Assembly (NCBI GenBank): GCA_003695725.1
Contig: RFHX01000341.1
Location: 1-25,770 of the forward strand
Direction: 5' to 3'
From: J061 sp003695725 [NCBI: Candidatus Schekmanbacteria bacterium]
Lineage (GTDB): Bacteria; Schekmanbacteria; GWA2-38-11
DNA length: 25,770 nucleotides
The notes beneath the pieces are model-generated. The model saw only the letters and a list, made by a program, of their open reading frames with translations, was not told the DNA's origin and did no database searches. The position numbers and the translations under genes were made by a program. Positions 16,994-24,917 of this stretch are shown here, in pieces; position 1 is the stretch's first letter; each line of letters opens with the position of its first letter.

Positions 16994-19900
16994 TTAACTG
17001 TTTGCCAATATTCTTTCCCTATGAATTGCTCGTGAGTTGAGATTTCTTCCTTTTTTGATCTTCCGATCTATTTCTTCAAGCAGATCATCAACACCTTCAA
17101 ATTGGGGTTCGAATATTTTGATTCTTTCCAAAAGTTCAATTGATTTTTCATAATCTTCCAAAGAGTAATAAACAGTGGCAAGACTAAAGAGCATATTGAG
17201 GTCTGCAGGATGAAGATTCAGGTATTTTTCAAGATATTTTGCTGCAATTTCCTTTTTATCTAATTCAATAGCGCATTTTACTAAAAAGGAAACACCCTGC
17301 TTGTTGTCAGGGTCAATATCCAATGCATAAGAAAATGTTTCCATCGCTTTTTCTGTGTCTTTTTCTGAAAGCAATGCCATTCCCTTGCCAAGAAGGGCTT
17401 TTAGGTTTTTTGGATTTTTTTCTAAAACCTTTGTAAAATTCCTTTTTGCTTCTTTGAAATTACCTTCAATAAAATGAACAACTCCTTTTCCGATTGCAGC
17501 TTTTTCTGAATTTGGCTCTATTTTTTCTAATTCGCTGTAGCACTTCTTCGCTTCTGTAAGTTTATTCAAACAGGTAAGGGAATCGGCTATTCCCAAGATT
17601 ATTTCTTTATATCGCTCATCTTGAGGGGGAAGGGTTTCCTTGCATTTAATAAAATATTTAAGCGCCTTTTTATAATCTTTCTTTTCACTATAAAAGTTTG
17701 CCAAATCGAGGAGTGATTCTGCTGATTGGCATTGTGTTTCGATTTGGCTGTAAATTTTGTCTGCAGCTTCTAAATTACCAAGCGCTCTATAACATCTTCC
17801 CATTCCTTCCCATAAGGTTAAGTTTGAGGGGTTGTTTTTTAAGATTTCTTTATATTTTTCCAATGCTTGTTCATAGGCGCCTTGTTCTTCATATTTTTTT
17901 ATTTCTTCAAAGAAGATTGGGGTTTTATTCAAATGAGAGGATTCTGCATTTTTTGGATAGGCTTTTATGATAAACTGTATTGTAAAAAGTTCGGTTACAT
18001 CCTTTTTTGTGAGTTTTTCAAGAGTTAAATTTCCGATTTTAATGCTTGTATGCCCTTCTTCGTCATATTTGATGTTTTTTAGTTCTTCTATATTCATAAT
18101 GTTGTTCTTGATTTCCTTAATTTCAAATCCTTGCCTTTCTAACAGACGTTCGATTTCATTGAAGGTGAAAAAACGAAGATGTGTTTTATCCAAGATTCCG
18201 GCTTCCTGGTAAGTCCAGTTGCCTCTTGCTAAGTTTTCAAGAACGGTGATATTTCTAACATTTGGTATGCTAAGGATTATACATCCTGACGGTTTGAGGC
18301 ATTTTTTCAATTTTTCTATGGTCTCTTCGGGAGAAATAAGATGTTCAAGGACATCTCCAAATATGATGCAGTCAAATTTTTTACTTAATTTTTCGGTTTC
18401 AAGGAGAGAGACATCTTCCTCAAAGACTTCTGTTAATCTTTTTTTAGCGATTTTTGCAACAGTCGGTTCCTTTTCAATGCCTATGACTTTTTTCCCTCTC
18501 TTGACAAGCTCATATCCCATCTCGCCTGCGCCACAGCCTACATCCAATATGGTTTCCGCTGAATGCGGAACAATTTCTAAAATATCGCTCCTTTTTTGAC
18601 TGTAATACCCAAGGTCAATATCCTTTCTGCCATTGCCTGATTGCTTGCGTTCTTCTTTACTTCTATAGTTTTTGCCTGATTTGATCAAAAGGCTTTCGAA
18701 AAGTTCATCAAATTGCTTTGAGGTTATTGAAATATCGAAATTTTTTACTGCTCTTTCCCTTCCAAGCTTTGATAGTTTGGCTCTTAGTTCTTCGTTATCG
18801 AATAATTCTTTTATTTTTTCCGCCAACGATTGAGGGTCATTTGGCTGAATAAGAATACCAGAATCGCCAACTACTTCAGGAATTGAACCTGAATATGTGG
18901 AAATAACTGGAAGTCCTGATGACATTGCTTCAACGATTGCCATTCCAAACTGCTCTTTCCAGTTTTCTTTCGGTATGCTTGGAAGTGTAAAGATGTCTGC
19001 GCAACTATAGTATTCTCTCATACTACTGTAGGACGAATGAGGTTCAATTGTGAAATTCTCTTCAAGTGAAAGCTTTTTGATGAGATTTATGACCTTATCT
19101 TTTGCCGGCCCTCTTCCTATCATAAGAAACTTGAGATTTTCTTTGAGGTGAGGATACTTATTGAAAAGAAGTTTTGCCGCATAAAGGATATCGTATATCC
19201 CCTTTTCGTAGACAAATCTTCCAACAAAGAGGACAAGTACATCTTCTTCTGACAATGATAATTCTTTTCTTTTTTTTATTCTCATTTCTTGGGAAGGTGC
19301 GAAGAATTTTGTATCGATACCCATCGGTATCACTGAAATTTTTGATTTGTCAGCGCCTTCCAATTCAAGTGCCTCGGCGGCCCTTTCTGTTACTGCTACA
19401 AATGAGTCGGCAAGGTTGATGACATTCCTTTTATTTGTACTGATATTTTCATTGTCATAGTAAATAAGTGGTATATTTTCCCATTCAAGCACAACTAAGT
19501 TGTTCATAAATTTCTTCTTTGCCACTGCGCATTGAAGTGAGAAAAGCCATGTTATATCTGCTGTAAAGATTATATCTTTATCGAAAAGCTCATATTCCAA
19601 ACCCATTAGGTATATTGGGGACTGTGGATGAGTGGGTAGTTTGACTACCGGGACACCTGCATTATCAAGAGAAAAGTTGTGATTCAAGGTTGTGTAAGCG
19701 GTAATATCGTATTTTTTCGCCAAAGGTTCGTAGTTTTTCAACTCCCATTCGTTTAGATTTGGACCTCTTACGATTGCAATAGAAGGCTTGTTTTTTGGAG
19801 GTGGTGAAAATTGCTTTTCAAGTTTTTTTGCAAGCTGTGCTTTTTCATAAGACCTATCAGGCCTTGGCATTATATTATATTCTCTATAAATTAAATCTTC

Positions 19901-20485
19901 TTCTTTATTGAATCCGCTTCCTTCGATTTTGGAATAAAATCTTGCTTTTTTGCGATAGCGCTCTTTATTGAGAAATCCGTAATGTACGACATAAACATCC
20001 CATTTGGCCACTTCTCCTTCAATGCCGGCAACAACTTCATGGATTTTGTTTACCCATCTTACATTTGGTAGTTTTTTGAAAATTCTGGGACATGCTTCAA
20101 AATTATCGTAGGTTTTTGAATAATAATGAGTATTTCCCACAAGGTTGCATTGCCTGATAGTTACAGCGTTAGCAGTCGTGTTCTCAAGATAATTTTTAAT
20201 ATTATTTTCAAATTCTTCGGAAAAGACTTCATCTGCGTCAATTCGTATTATCCAGTCGCCCGTGCAATTTTCCAATGATATTTGACGTTGTTTCCCAAAG
20301 TCATTTTCCCAAGGTGATTCTATCAATTTGATTCTTTTGTCATCTAAATCAAGAAGTTTTTCCTTTGTTTCGTCCTTGCTGCCGCCGTCAACAATGACTA
20401 TTTCATCTGCAAATGTGCATGATTCAATTGCATTTTCGATAAATTGAGCTTCATTTAAGGCGATCATTGAAACTGAGATTTTCAT
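16994..20485 (-). CDS. Four-domain GT2 - GT4 - methyltransferase - TPR protein
   Basis: A 1163-residue cytoplasmic protein with two glycosyltransferases, a methyltransferase and a TPR region. Residues 1-220 are a GT2 domain of the WaaE-like type: SVSMIALNEAQFIENAI, VDGGSKDET and the metal-binding RIDADE (D83, D85). Residues 233-600 are a GT4 domain: VAVTERAAEALE, PMGIDTKFF, VGRFVYEKG and the E511-x7-E519 motif in EQFGMAIVEA. Residues 615-845 are a class I SAM-dependent methyltransferase: ILDVGCGAG (646-654), CIIFGDVLEHL and LSIPNVRN. Residues about 858-1140 are TPR repeats (YEQALEKYKEILKNNP and similar). The ATG follows AGGAGG, and a sigma-54 promoter stands 36 bases upstream. First gene of the large operon. 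It could add two sugars and cap or decorate with a methyl group while TPRs hold the protein substrate; this is inference. Confidence 0.9.
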   Translation of the reverse strand: MKISVSMIALNEAQFIENAIESCTFADEIVIVDGGSKDETKEKLLDLDDKRIKLIESPWENDFGKQRQISLENCTGDWIIRIDADEVFSEEFENNIKNYLENTTANAVTIRQCNLVGNTHYYSKTYDNFEACPRIFKKLPNVRWVNKIHEVVAGIEGEVAKWDVYVVHYGFLNKERYRKKARFYSKIEGSGFNKEEDLIYREYNIMPRPDRSYEKAQLAKKLEKQFSPPPKNKPSIAIVRGPNLNEWELKNYEPLAKKYDITAYTTLNHNFSLDNAGVPVVKLPTHPQSPIYLMGLEYELFDKDIIFTADITWLFSLQCAVAKKKFMNNLVVLEWENIPLIYYDNENISTNKRNVINLADSFVAVTERAAEALELEGADKSKISVIPMGIDTKFFAPSQEMRIKKRKELSLSEEDVLVLFVGRFVYEKGIYDILYAAKLLFNKYPHLKENLKFLMIGRGPAKDKVINLIKKLSLEENFTIEPHSSYSSMREYYSCADIFTLPSIPKENWKEQFGMAIVEAMSSGLPVISTYSGSIPEVVGDSGILIQPNDPQSLAEKIKELFDNEELRAKLSKLGRERAVKNFDISITSKQFDELFESLLIKSGKNYRSKEERKQSGNGRKDIDLGYYSQKRSDILEIVPHSAETILDVGCGAGEMGYELVKRGKKVIGIEKEPTVAKIAKKRLTEVFEEDVSLLETEKLSKKFDCIIFGDVLEHLISPEETIEKLKKCLKPSGCIILSIPNVRNITVLENLARGNWTYQEAGILDKTHLRFFTFNEIERLLERQGFEIKEIKNNIMNIEELKNIKYDEEGHTSIKIGNLTLEKLTKKDVTELFTIQFIIKAYPKNAESSHLNKTPIFFEEIKKYEEQGAYEQALEKYKEILKNNPSNLTLWEGMGRCYRALGNLEAADKIYSQIETQCQSAESLLDLANFYSEKKDYKKALKYFIKCKETLPPQDERYKEIILGIADSLTCLNKLTEAKKCYSELEKIEPNSEKAAIGKGVVHFIEGNFKEAKRNFTKVLEKNPKNLKALLGKGMALLSEKDTEKAMETFSYALDIDPDNKQGVSFLVKCAIELDKKEIAAKYLEKYLNLHPADLNMLFSLATVYYSLEDYEKSIELLERIKIFEPQFEGVDDLLEEIDRKIKKGRNLNSRAIHRERILANS

Positions 20486-20520
20486 TTTTCCTCCTCTTTA
20501 AAGTAGTCCGCCAAAGTATA

Positions 20521-20536
20521 TGCAAATTCTTTGCCA
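20521..20536 (-). promoter_or_regulatory. Sigma-54 (RpoN) -24/-12 promoter of the large glycosyltransferase operon
   Basis: On the minus strand TGGCAAAGAATTTGCA matches the TGGCACG-N4-TTGCA consensus with exact spacing; only the two bases after TGGCA differ. The predicted start is near 20510, giving a leader of about 25 bases that contains AGAGGAGG before the ATG at 20485. Upstream (20540-20679) is very AT-rich, without a clear terminator for the chaperone gene, so read-through from the flagellar genes is also possible. Confidence 0.8.
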
Positions 20537-20679
20537 GAAATTAAAGGAGATTGGAAAAATTTTAAAAATTTAATAATCTATTGAAAAATAAGAAAATATT
20601 GAAATAAGGTGGGAATTTTATAGAATAAGGACCAAGGGGTTACAGTATAGAAATAGGTAATATTTTCCTAATAACATGG

Positions 20680-21111
20680 TTAAATCGATCCATCAATTAT
20701 CTTAGACTTTTTTACCTTTTTTCCGCCATATCCTTCTATTTGTTTTTTTGCATCGCCAATGCTTTTAATCTTTTTAAGTGTTTCGTCTCTATGGGCATTA
20801 ACAACTTTAAGAGTTTCCTCATCAATTTTCAGGATATTCTTGATCAAAGAAATGACTTTCCCTTGAGCTTCGCTTTCTTCCTTAGATTTAAACTTTTTTC
20901 CCCCTACCCCTTGTTTATCCTTTGATTGCGTTTCTATTGTTTTATCAAGCTTCTCAATTTGGTTTAGTATTTGCTGTCTCATCTCCTGTAGGAAGAGAAT
21001 TCTCGTATAGTTGCTTCTTGCCGCCTCTTTTCTTTCTTCAGAGGCGATATCCTGAATTTTTTGGTAAAGTTGAACCTTTTGGCTTATTAATTTTAACCTG
21101 TTATCATTCAT
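20680..21111 (-). CDS. FliT/FlgN-like flagellar export chaperone
   Basis: A 143-residue, highly charged, all-helical protein directly after fliS. The C-terminal half (ILKIDEETLKVVNAHRDETLKKIKSIGDAKKQIEGYG) resembles the end of FlgN/FliT chaperones, where a long helix is followed by a short G-Y-G tail. FliT-type proteins hold FliD, and FlgN-type hold FlgK/FlgL, before export. The order fliD-fliS-(this gene) is that of fliT in many bacteria, so FliD is the likely client. A Gly/Lys-rich insert (residues about 65-80) interrupts the helical region. The gene starts 15 bases after fliS. The family call rests on position and the C-terminal pattern rather than on strong residue identity, so fliT is not given as a firm symbol. 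Confidence 0.72.
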   Translation of the reverse strand: MNDNRLKLISQKVQLYQKIQDIASEERKEAARSNYTRILFLQEMRQQILNQIEKLDKTIETQSKDKQGVGGKKFKSKEESEAQGKVISLIKNILKIDEETLKVVNAHRDETLKKIKSIGDAKKQIEGYGGKKVKKSKIIDGSI

Positions 21112-21126
21112 TTTTTATCTCTCTAT

Positions 21127-21570
21127 TTAAATTGTTAAAGATAATATGCCTTTTTGGTTTACACTATCTAATGAATCACTAAATTTTCTTTTATTTTCCT
21201 CTATTTCTGAGAGTTTATCCCATCCTTCCTTTATTGTTTTCAGTATTTTGATAGACTCATCAATAAAGGCAGGGTTATTTTTCATATTGGCTTCAAGTAT
21301 CTTGAAATTTATAAATTCGTAAAGCCGCTCCAACTCTCTTGTTAGCTCTTTATTAACGGTAGGGTCTAAAGCATTGCTCAATTCTGATACAATCCTCGAT
21401 GCCTTAGAGAGATAAATTCCTTTTGATTTGTAATCGTGTTCCTGCATTTTTATTTTTGACTGATTAAGAAAGTTTATTGCACCTTCATATAAAAGCGAGA
21501 TCGTTTTAATTCTATTGGATGTAGAAATCTGAGTTACTCGATACTGACTTCCTGAAGCATTTTTTGTCAT
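21127..21570 (-). CDS. fliS: Flagellar secretion chaperone FliS
   Basis: A 147-residue FliS, the cytoplasmic chaperone that binds the disordered C terminus of flagellin and prevents premature polymerisation. It shows the family pattern: YRVTQISTSNRIKTISLLYEGAINFLNQSK at the start, a KGIYLSKASRIVSELSNALD helix, then LYEFINFKILEAN and an ILKTIKEGWDKL helix. The length is about 15 residues above the usual, mainly at the C-terminal tail (KRKFSDSLDSVNQKGILSLTI). The ATG follows GGAGG at good spacing and lies 12 bases after the fliD stop, so it is cotranscribed with fliD. In B. subtilis FliS also promotes FliW release from flagellin, which fits the fliW gene nearby; that link here is inference. Confidence 0.93.
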   Translation of the reverse strand: MTKNASGSQYRVTQISTSNRIKTISLLYEGAINFLNQSKIKMQEHDYKSKGIYLSKASRIVSELSNALDPTVNKELTRELERLYEFINFKILEANMKNNPAFIDESIKILKTIKEGWDKLSEIEENKRKFSDSLDSVNQKGILSLTI

Positions 21571-21582
21571 CTTATTCCTCCA

Positions 21583-23781
21583 TTATATTTTAGCAAGAAA
21601 ACTTGATAACGCCTGATTCTGAGCGTTGAGACTTGAAATTATACTTTCCAATGCAGTGAACTGCTTTAATAATCTCTCTTCCATTTTATCTATGGATTCG
21701 TTCTTTTTATCAATTGTTTCATCTATTTCATCGATGGCTTCCTGATAGCTGTCTATGCTTGCCTGAATTGTTCCATCAGTTGAATCAGTTATAAAATCGA
21801 GCTTTCTTATCATTTGTTCTGCAACACCAAGTGAAACTGTAACAGTCCCTTTTGAACCAGTAGTTGTGGAATAAACAAGGATTTGCAGTCCTTCTTCATC
21901 ATATCCGTCTGCGCCTGTAAGACTGTTTCCCACAGCAGTAGCCGTGTGGCCATTGATTGTACCGGCAACATCCTGTCCTGTATCTGATTTTCCGCTTGTT
22001 CCTATTCCAGTTGAAGCAGAAGTATCTGGTTGGTCAGATGTTACTGTAAAAGATATTCCTGAACCATATTCCTGTGAGTAGAGTTTTAAAGCACCACCAT
22101 TATTGGCAGCTGAGATTGGAACATTTTGATTTGAAAGCTGCGTATTTATTTTTTCAACAACTGTGTCTATTTTGTCTCCTGCTGAAAGATTTACCGTATA
22201 ATCAACACCGCTAAAGGTGAATGTTAAGGTTTCATCAGCTCCAAGTCCTGAACTTTGAATTGGCTGACTGCCATTTACTACAGCCTGCAAAGGCACCTGT
22301 GTAATATTTACAGCGTAAGTGCCTCCTTCTGTCTCATCAGATATCGTAGAAAATTCAATTTCGCTATTGGTTGTGGAACCATATTTTACAAAGAGCTTTT
22401 CGACATTGTCATAATAGTCATCGAGGGCATCAGAGAGTTTGTCATCATCAACAGAAAGAGTTCCGTCTTCTTGAGTTGAAATACCAATTTGGGAAAGTGT
22501 CGTATATGTATCACTCAATCCGGGAATATTATTGCTTATTATTCTTTTAAGATATAATTCAGCATTTCTAACAGCAGAATTGCCTAACAACGGACCTGCT
22601 TCATCATTTTCAGCATCATAGGCAGTTTGTTCGTTTATAAGCTCGATGACACTGTTATAGGCTTCTACAAAATCATTGATGTTTTCTTTTACTGTAGAGG
22701 TGTCTTTTGTTACAGATAAGGTTACTGGAGTTCCGGATGTAGTTGATTTTAATTCCAAAGTAACGCCGGGAATAATATCGCTTATAGTGTTTGAAGATTT
22801 CCTGAAATTAATATTATTAACTTTGACAATGGCATCCTGTGCAGATTCCAGTGTAGGGTCAAATACATCTATCTCAAAACGGTCTCCAACTGCAAAATTT
22901 GTAGTGCCTGCTGTAAAAGCGATGTCAACACCTTCATCACTCGAGTTGTAGATAGATGTAGGAGAAGTGCTGGTAGTGAAGGCATCATCGGCAGTCCATG
23001 TTGCTCCTCCATCATCGGAGACTTTGAACTTTGCCGTTCCAATAGAACCACCTGTTGTTATTTCAACAATGTAAGTTTTACTGCCTGTTCCTGTATATGT
23101 TCCTGAGGCGGTTGCTGTTCCATCAAAGCTATTGTTAGTATCGGAATAAACGCTTTCAATTGATTTATTGGAAAAATCCAGATCTGTAACATTCGTAGTT
23201 ATTGTAATCTCATTGTCCTGCCCTGTTGAATCAGCTGTAAGGACAAGACGATAAGGATTGGTAGCGGATCCATCGTTGACGATACTTGCTGTTACACCTG
23301 CATTACTATTGTTTATTGCGTCTTTCAATTGTAGAAGTGTTGTTGTGCTTGTTACCGCAATGTCGGTTACATCACCGGAGCCTACCCGGAAGCTGAAATT
23401 GCCTGATGAAGAACTAATGCTTGTGGCATTTATATCATTGACACCTTGAGATGCAATTTTATGGGAAGAAGCAGTTTGTAAAACTTCGACTGAATAATTT
23501 CCTGTCACTGCCGAACTCGAAGCAGAAGCAGTGAGAACATCTGTATCACTTACCGATACGGATTTGAGATTGAACTGGGAACTTGTGTTTAATGTTTGGC
23601 ATTTTGTGAGAAGAGACGCAAGACTGCTGTTTATATTATTGAGAGAATCTATCTTCTCCTGATATGTATTCTTCCTCTCTTCATAGAGTTGTAGCGGTTG
23701 TTGTTCAATTTCCACGAGCTGATCAATGATGTTATTAAAATCAATTCCTGATGCTAAACCGCCAACTGATATTCCTGCCAT
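21583..23781 (-). CDS. fliD: Flagellar hook-associated protein 2 (filament cap) FliD
   Basis: A 732-residue filament cap protein that sits at the filament tip and helps flagellin subunits fold into place. The N terminus is typical (ISVGGLASGIDFNNIIDQLVEIEQQPL, then a coiled-coil segment EERKNTYQEKIDSLNNINSSLASL). Two flagellin-IN-type motifs occur: GNYSVEVLQTASSHKIAS near residue 118 and GTYAVNITQVPLQAVVNG near 489. Between them lies an inserted domain (about 220-310) with GTGSKTYIVEITTGG and DGGATW. The C terminus is the FliD_C coiled coil ending in NAQNQALSSFLAKI. It is longer than the common 450-660 residues because of the extra domains. The ATG has a modest ribosome site (GGGAAGAG) and lies 101 bases after fliC, separated by a GC-rich hairpin, which suggests lower expression than flagellin. 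Confidence 0.95.
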   Translation of the reverse strand: MAGISVGGLASGIDFNNIIDQLVEIEQQPLQLYEERKNTYQEKIDSLNNINSSLASLLTKCQTLNTSSQFNLKSVSVSDTDVLTASASSSAVTGNYSVEVLQTASSHKIASQGVNDINATSISSSSGNFSFRVGSGDVTDIAVTSTTTLLQLKDAINNSNAGVTASIVNDGSATNPYRLVLTADSTGQDNEITITTNVTDLDFSNKSIESVYSDTNNSFDGTATASGTYTGTGSKTYIVEITTGGSIGTAKFKVSDDGGATWTADDAFTTSTSPTSIYNSSDEGVDIAFTAGTTNFAVGDRFEIDVFDPTLESAQDAIVKVNNINFRKSSNTISDIIPGVTLELKSTTSGTPVTLSVTKDTSTVKENINDFVEAYNSVIELINEQTAYDAENDEAGPLLGNSAVRNAELYLKRIISNNIPGLSDTYTTLSQIGISTQEDGTLSVDDDKLSDALDDYYDNVEKLFVKYGSTTNSEIEFSTISDETEGGTYAVNITQVPLQAVVNGSQPIQSSGLGADETLTFTFSGVDYTVNLSAGDKIDTVVEKINTQLSNQNVPISAANNGGALKLYSQEYGSGISFTVTSDQPDTSASTGIGTSGKSDTGQDVAGTINGHTATAVGNSLTGADGYDEEGLQILVYSTTTGSKGTVTVSLGVAEQMIRKLDFITDSTDGTIQASIDSYQEAIDEIDETIDKKNESIDKMEERLLKQFTALESIISSLNAQNQALSSFLAKI

Positions 23782-23814
23782 TTATCTCTTCCCTTTTTGT
23801 TTTTTGCCAATTTT

Positions 23815-23839
23815 GGAGAGCCCCGCATTGGGGCTCCCC
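23815..23839 (-). promoter_or_regulatory. GC-rich hairpin between fliC and fliD
   Basis: GGGGAGCCCC and GGGGCTCTCC (minus strand) form a 10-bp stem with one G-U pair around the loop AATGC. No T-run follows on the minus strand (AAAATTGGC comes next), so it is not a classical terminator. It is more likely an RNA-stabilising or attenuating hairpin that sets fliC mRNA above fliD. Confidence 0.7.
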
Positions 23840-23882
23840 TCCATTAGCTTATTTGCAGTCTTATTTGGTGTTAATTGCTGCT

Positions 23883-24740
23883 TTATCCCAAGAGACTCAA
23901 CGCTGCCTGAGGAGCAACATTTGCCTGCGCCAAGATTGATGTGCCTGCCTGTACAAGTATTTGCTGTTTTACATAGTTTGCCGTTTCTGAGGCGAAATCT
24001 ACATCTCTAATACGAGACTGCGCAGCAGATGCGTTTTCAGCACTAACCATCAAGTTGTTTATTGTCGATTCAAGTCTGTTCTGCAATGCACCCAGTGTGC
24101 CTCTATTGGTCGTAATTGTGTCTATGGCGCTGTCTATTACATCGAGTGCAGATTGAGCCATATCAATGGAGCTTATCGTTGTGATTCCGTTTGAACCGGA
24201 ATTTGCGCCAAGTTTTAATGCAGAGGCATCGAGGTCATTCATTGTAAGGGTCAGTCTGTCATTGGCTGAATTGTCAATGCCAATCTGGAATTTTACCGCA
24301 TTCGCAGAGGCTGAAATGCTTCCATCGATCAGATTGGTTCCGTTGAACTCTGTGACATTGGATATTCTCGTAATTTCGCTTGCAAGTGCTTGGAATTCTT
24401 TGTCCAGATTGTTTCTGTCTGTCTGGCTCAAAGTTCCATTTGCTGCCTGCGTGGCAAGCTCTTTCATACGAACGAGAATGTTGTTTACTTCGCTGAGAGC
24501 TCCTTCAGCTGTCTGAACAAGACTTACAGCATCATTGGCATTTCTTACTGCCTGATTATAACCTCTTATCTGAGCTCTCAATTTTTCTGAAACTGCAAGT
24601 CCTGCTGGGTCATCAGCTGCCCTGTTGATTCTTAAACCGGAAGAGATTTTTTCGAGGGATTTGTTTAATGCGCTGGTTGATACTGATAAGTTTCTCTGTG
24701 CGTTAATTGAAGCAATGTTTGTGTTAACTCGTAAAGCCAT
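23883..24740 (-). CDS. fliC: Flagellin FliC (short, D0/D1 only)
   Basis: The main filament subunit, 285 residues. The N-terminal D0/D1 part (RVNTNIASINAQRNL, SSGLRINRAADDPAGLA, AQIRGYNQAVRNANDAVSL) and the C-terminal part (SRIRDVDFASETANYVKQQI, QAGTSILAQAN, SLLG) are both canonical. The variable centre is only about 55 residues (near 140-195) and rich in Ser, Thr, Asn and Ala, so outer D2/D3 domains are absent; its Ser/Thr residues are candidate O-glycosylation sites. The TLR5-type segment reads ILVRMKELATQAANGT. The start has a strong AAGGAGG seven bases before the ATG. It has its own sigma-28-type promoter and a structured leader with CsrA-like GGA motifs. It is the likely substrate of the glycosyltransferases encoded downstream (inference). 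Confidence 0.97.
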   Translation of the reverse strand: MALRVNTNIASINAQRNLSVSTSALNKSLEKISSGLRINRAADDPAGLAVSEKLRAQIRGYNQAVRNANDAVSLVQTAEGALSEVNNILVRMKELATQAANGTLSQTDRNNLDKEFQALASEITRISNVTEFNGTNLIDGSISASANAVKFQIGIDNSANDRLTLTMNDLDASALKLGANSGSNGITTISSIDMAQSALDVIDSAIDTITTNRGTLGALQNRLESTINNLMVSAENASAAQSRIRDVDFASETANYVKQQILVQAGTSILAQANVAPQAALSLLG

Positions 24741-24747
24741 ATTTTTT

Positions 24748-24754
24748 CCTCCTT
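24748..24754 (-). promoter_or_regulatory. fliC Shine-Dalgarno, possible second CsrA contact
   Basis: AAGGAGG stands seven bases before the fliC ATG. A small hairpin (GCTATT, CAA, AATAGC at 24761-24775) lies just upstream. Because the site contains a GGA, a CsrA dimer bound at the hairpin at 24781-24804 could bridge to it and block ribosome entry, as described for the B. subtilis hag leader. Confidence 0.6.
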
Positions 24755-24780
24755 GAATTTGCTATTTTGAATAGCTTTTT

Positions 24781-24804
24781 AGTTAAAGTATCCTTACCTT
24801 AACT
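24781..24804 (-). promoter_or_regulatory. Leader hairpin with AAGGAT loop, CsrA-type binding site
   Basis: On the minus strand AGTTAAGGT pairs with ACTTTAACT over 9 base pairs (one G-U), leaving the six-base loop AAGGAT. A GGA in a hairpin loop, with the surrounding GTAAGGATAC, is close to the known CsrA preference (core ARGGAU). It lies in the fliC 5' leader, 27 bases upstream of the Shine-Dalgarno. The csrA gene itself is not in this window. Confidence 0.68.
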
Positions 24805-24830
24805 ATGGGTTGAAAAACTTTCTCTTCTTT

Positions 24831-24841
24831 TCACCTCCTTT
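24831..24841 (-). promoter_or_regulatory. Orphan perfect Shine-Dalgarno in the fliC leader
   Basis: AAAGGAGGTGA is fully complementary to the usual 16S rRNA 3' end, yet no ATG, GTG or TTG follows at translation spacing. It is about 15 bases from the predicted transcript start and about 90 bases from the real ATG. It resembles the STAB-SD elements that protect 5' ends of some long-lived mRNAs. Confidence 0.5.
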
Positions 24842-24860
24842 CCTTTTTTAGTTATTCATC

Positions 24861-24887
24861 TTTTCGGATAGAAGGTGAAAATCTTTA
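24861..24887 (-). promoter_or_regulatory. Sigma-28 (FliA) promoter of fliC
   Basis: TAAAGATT, 11 bases, TCCGAAAA (minus strand) fits the FliA consensus TAAAGTTT-N11-GCCGATAA with 7 of 8 and 6 of 8 matches and exact spacing. Transcription should start near 24854, giving a leader of about 114 bases. The site lies between the PilZ gene and fliC. Confidence 0.83.
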
Positions 24888-24917
24888 AATTATTTTTTGA
24901 TTTTTTGAGAGTAAAAC

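Noticed and set aside
18219-18599. A 126-codon + strand frame opposite the methyltransferase domain
   Set aside because: The minus strand carries the intact SAM-binding motif here; the + frame is a by-product of its composition.
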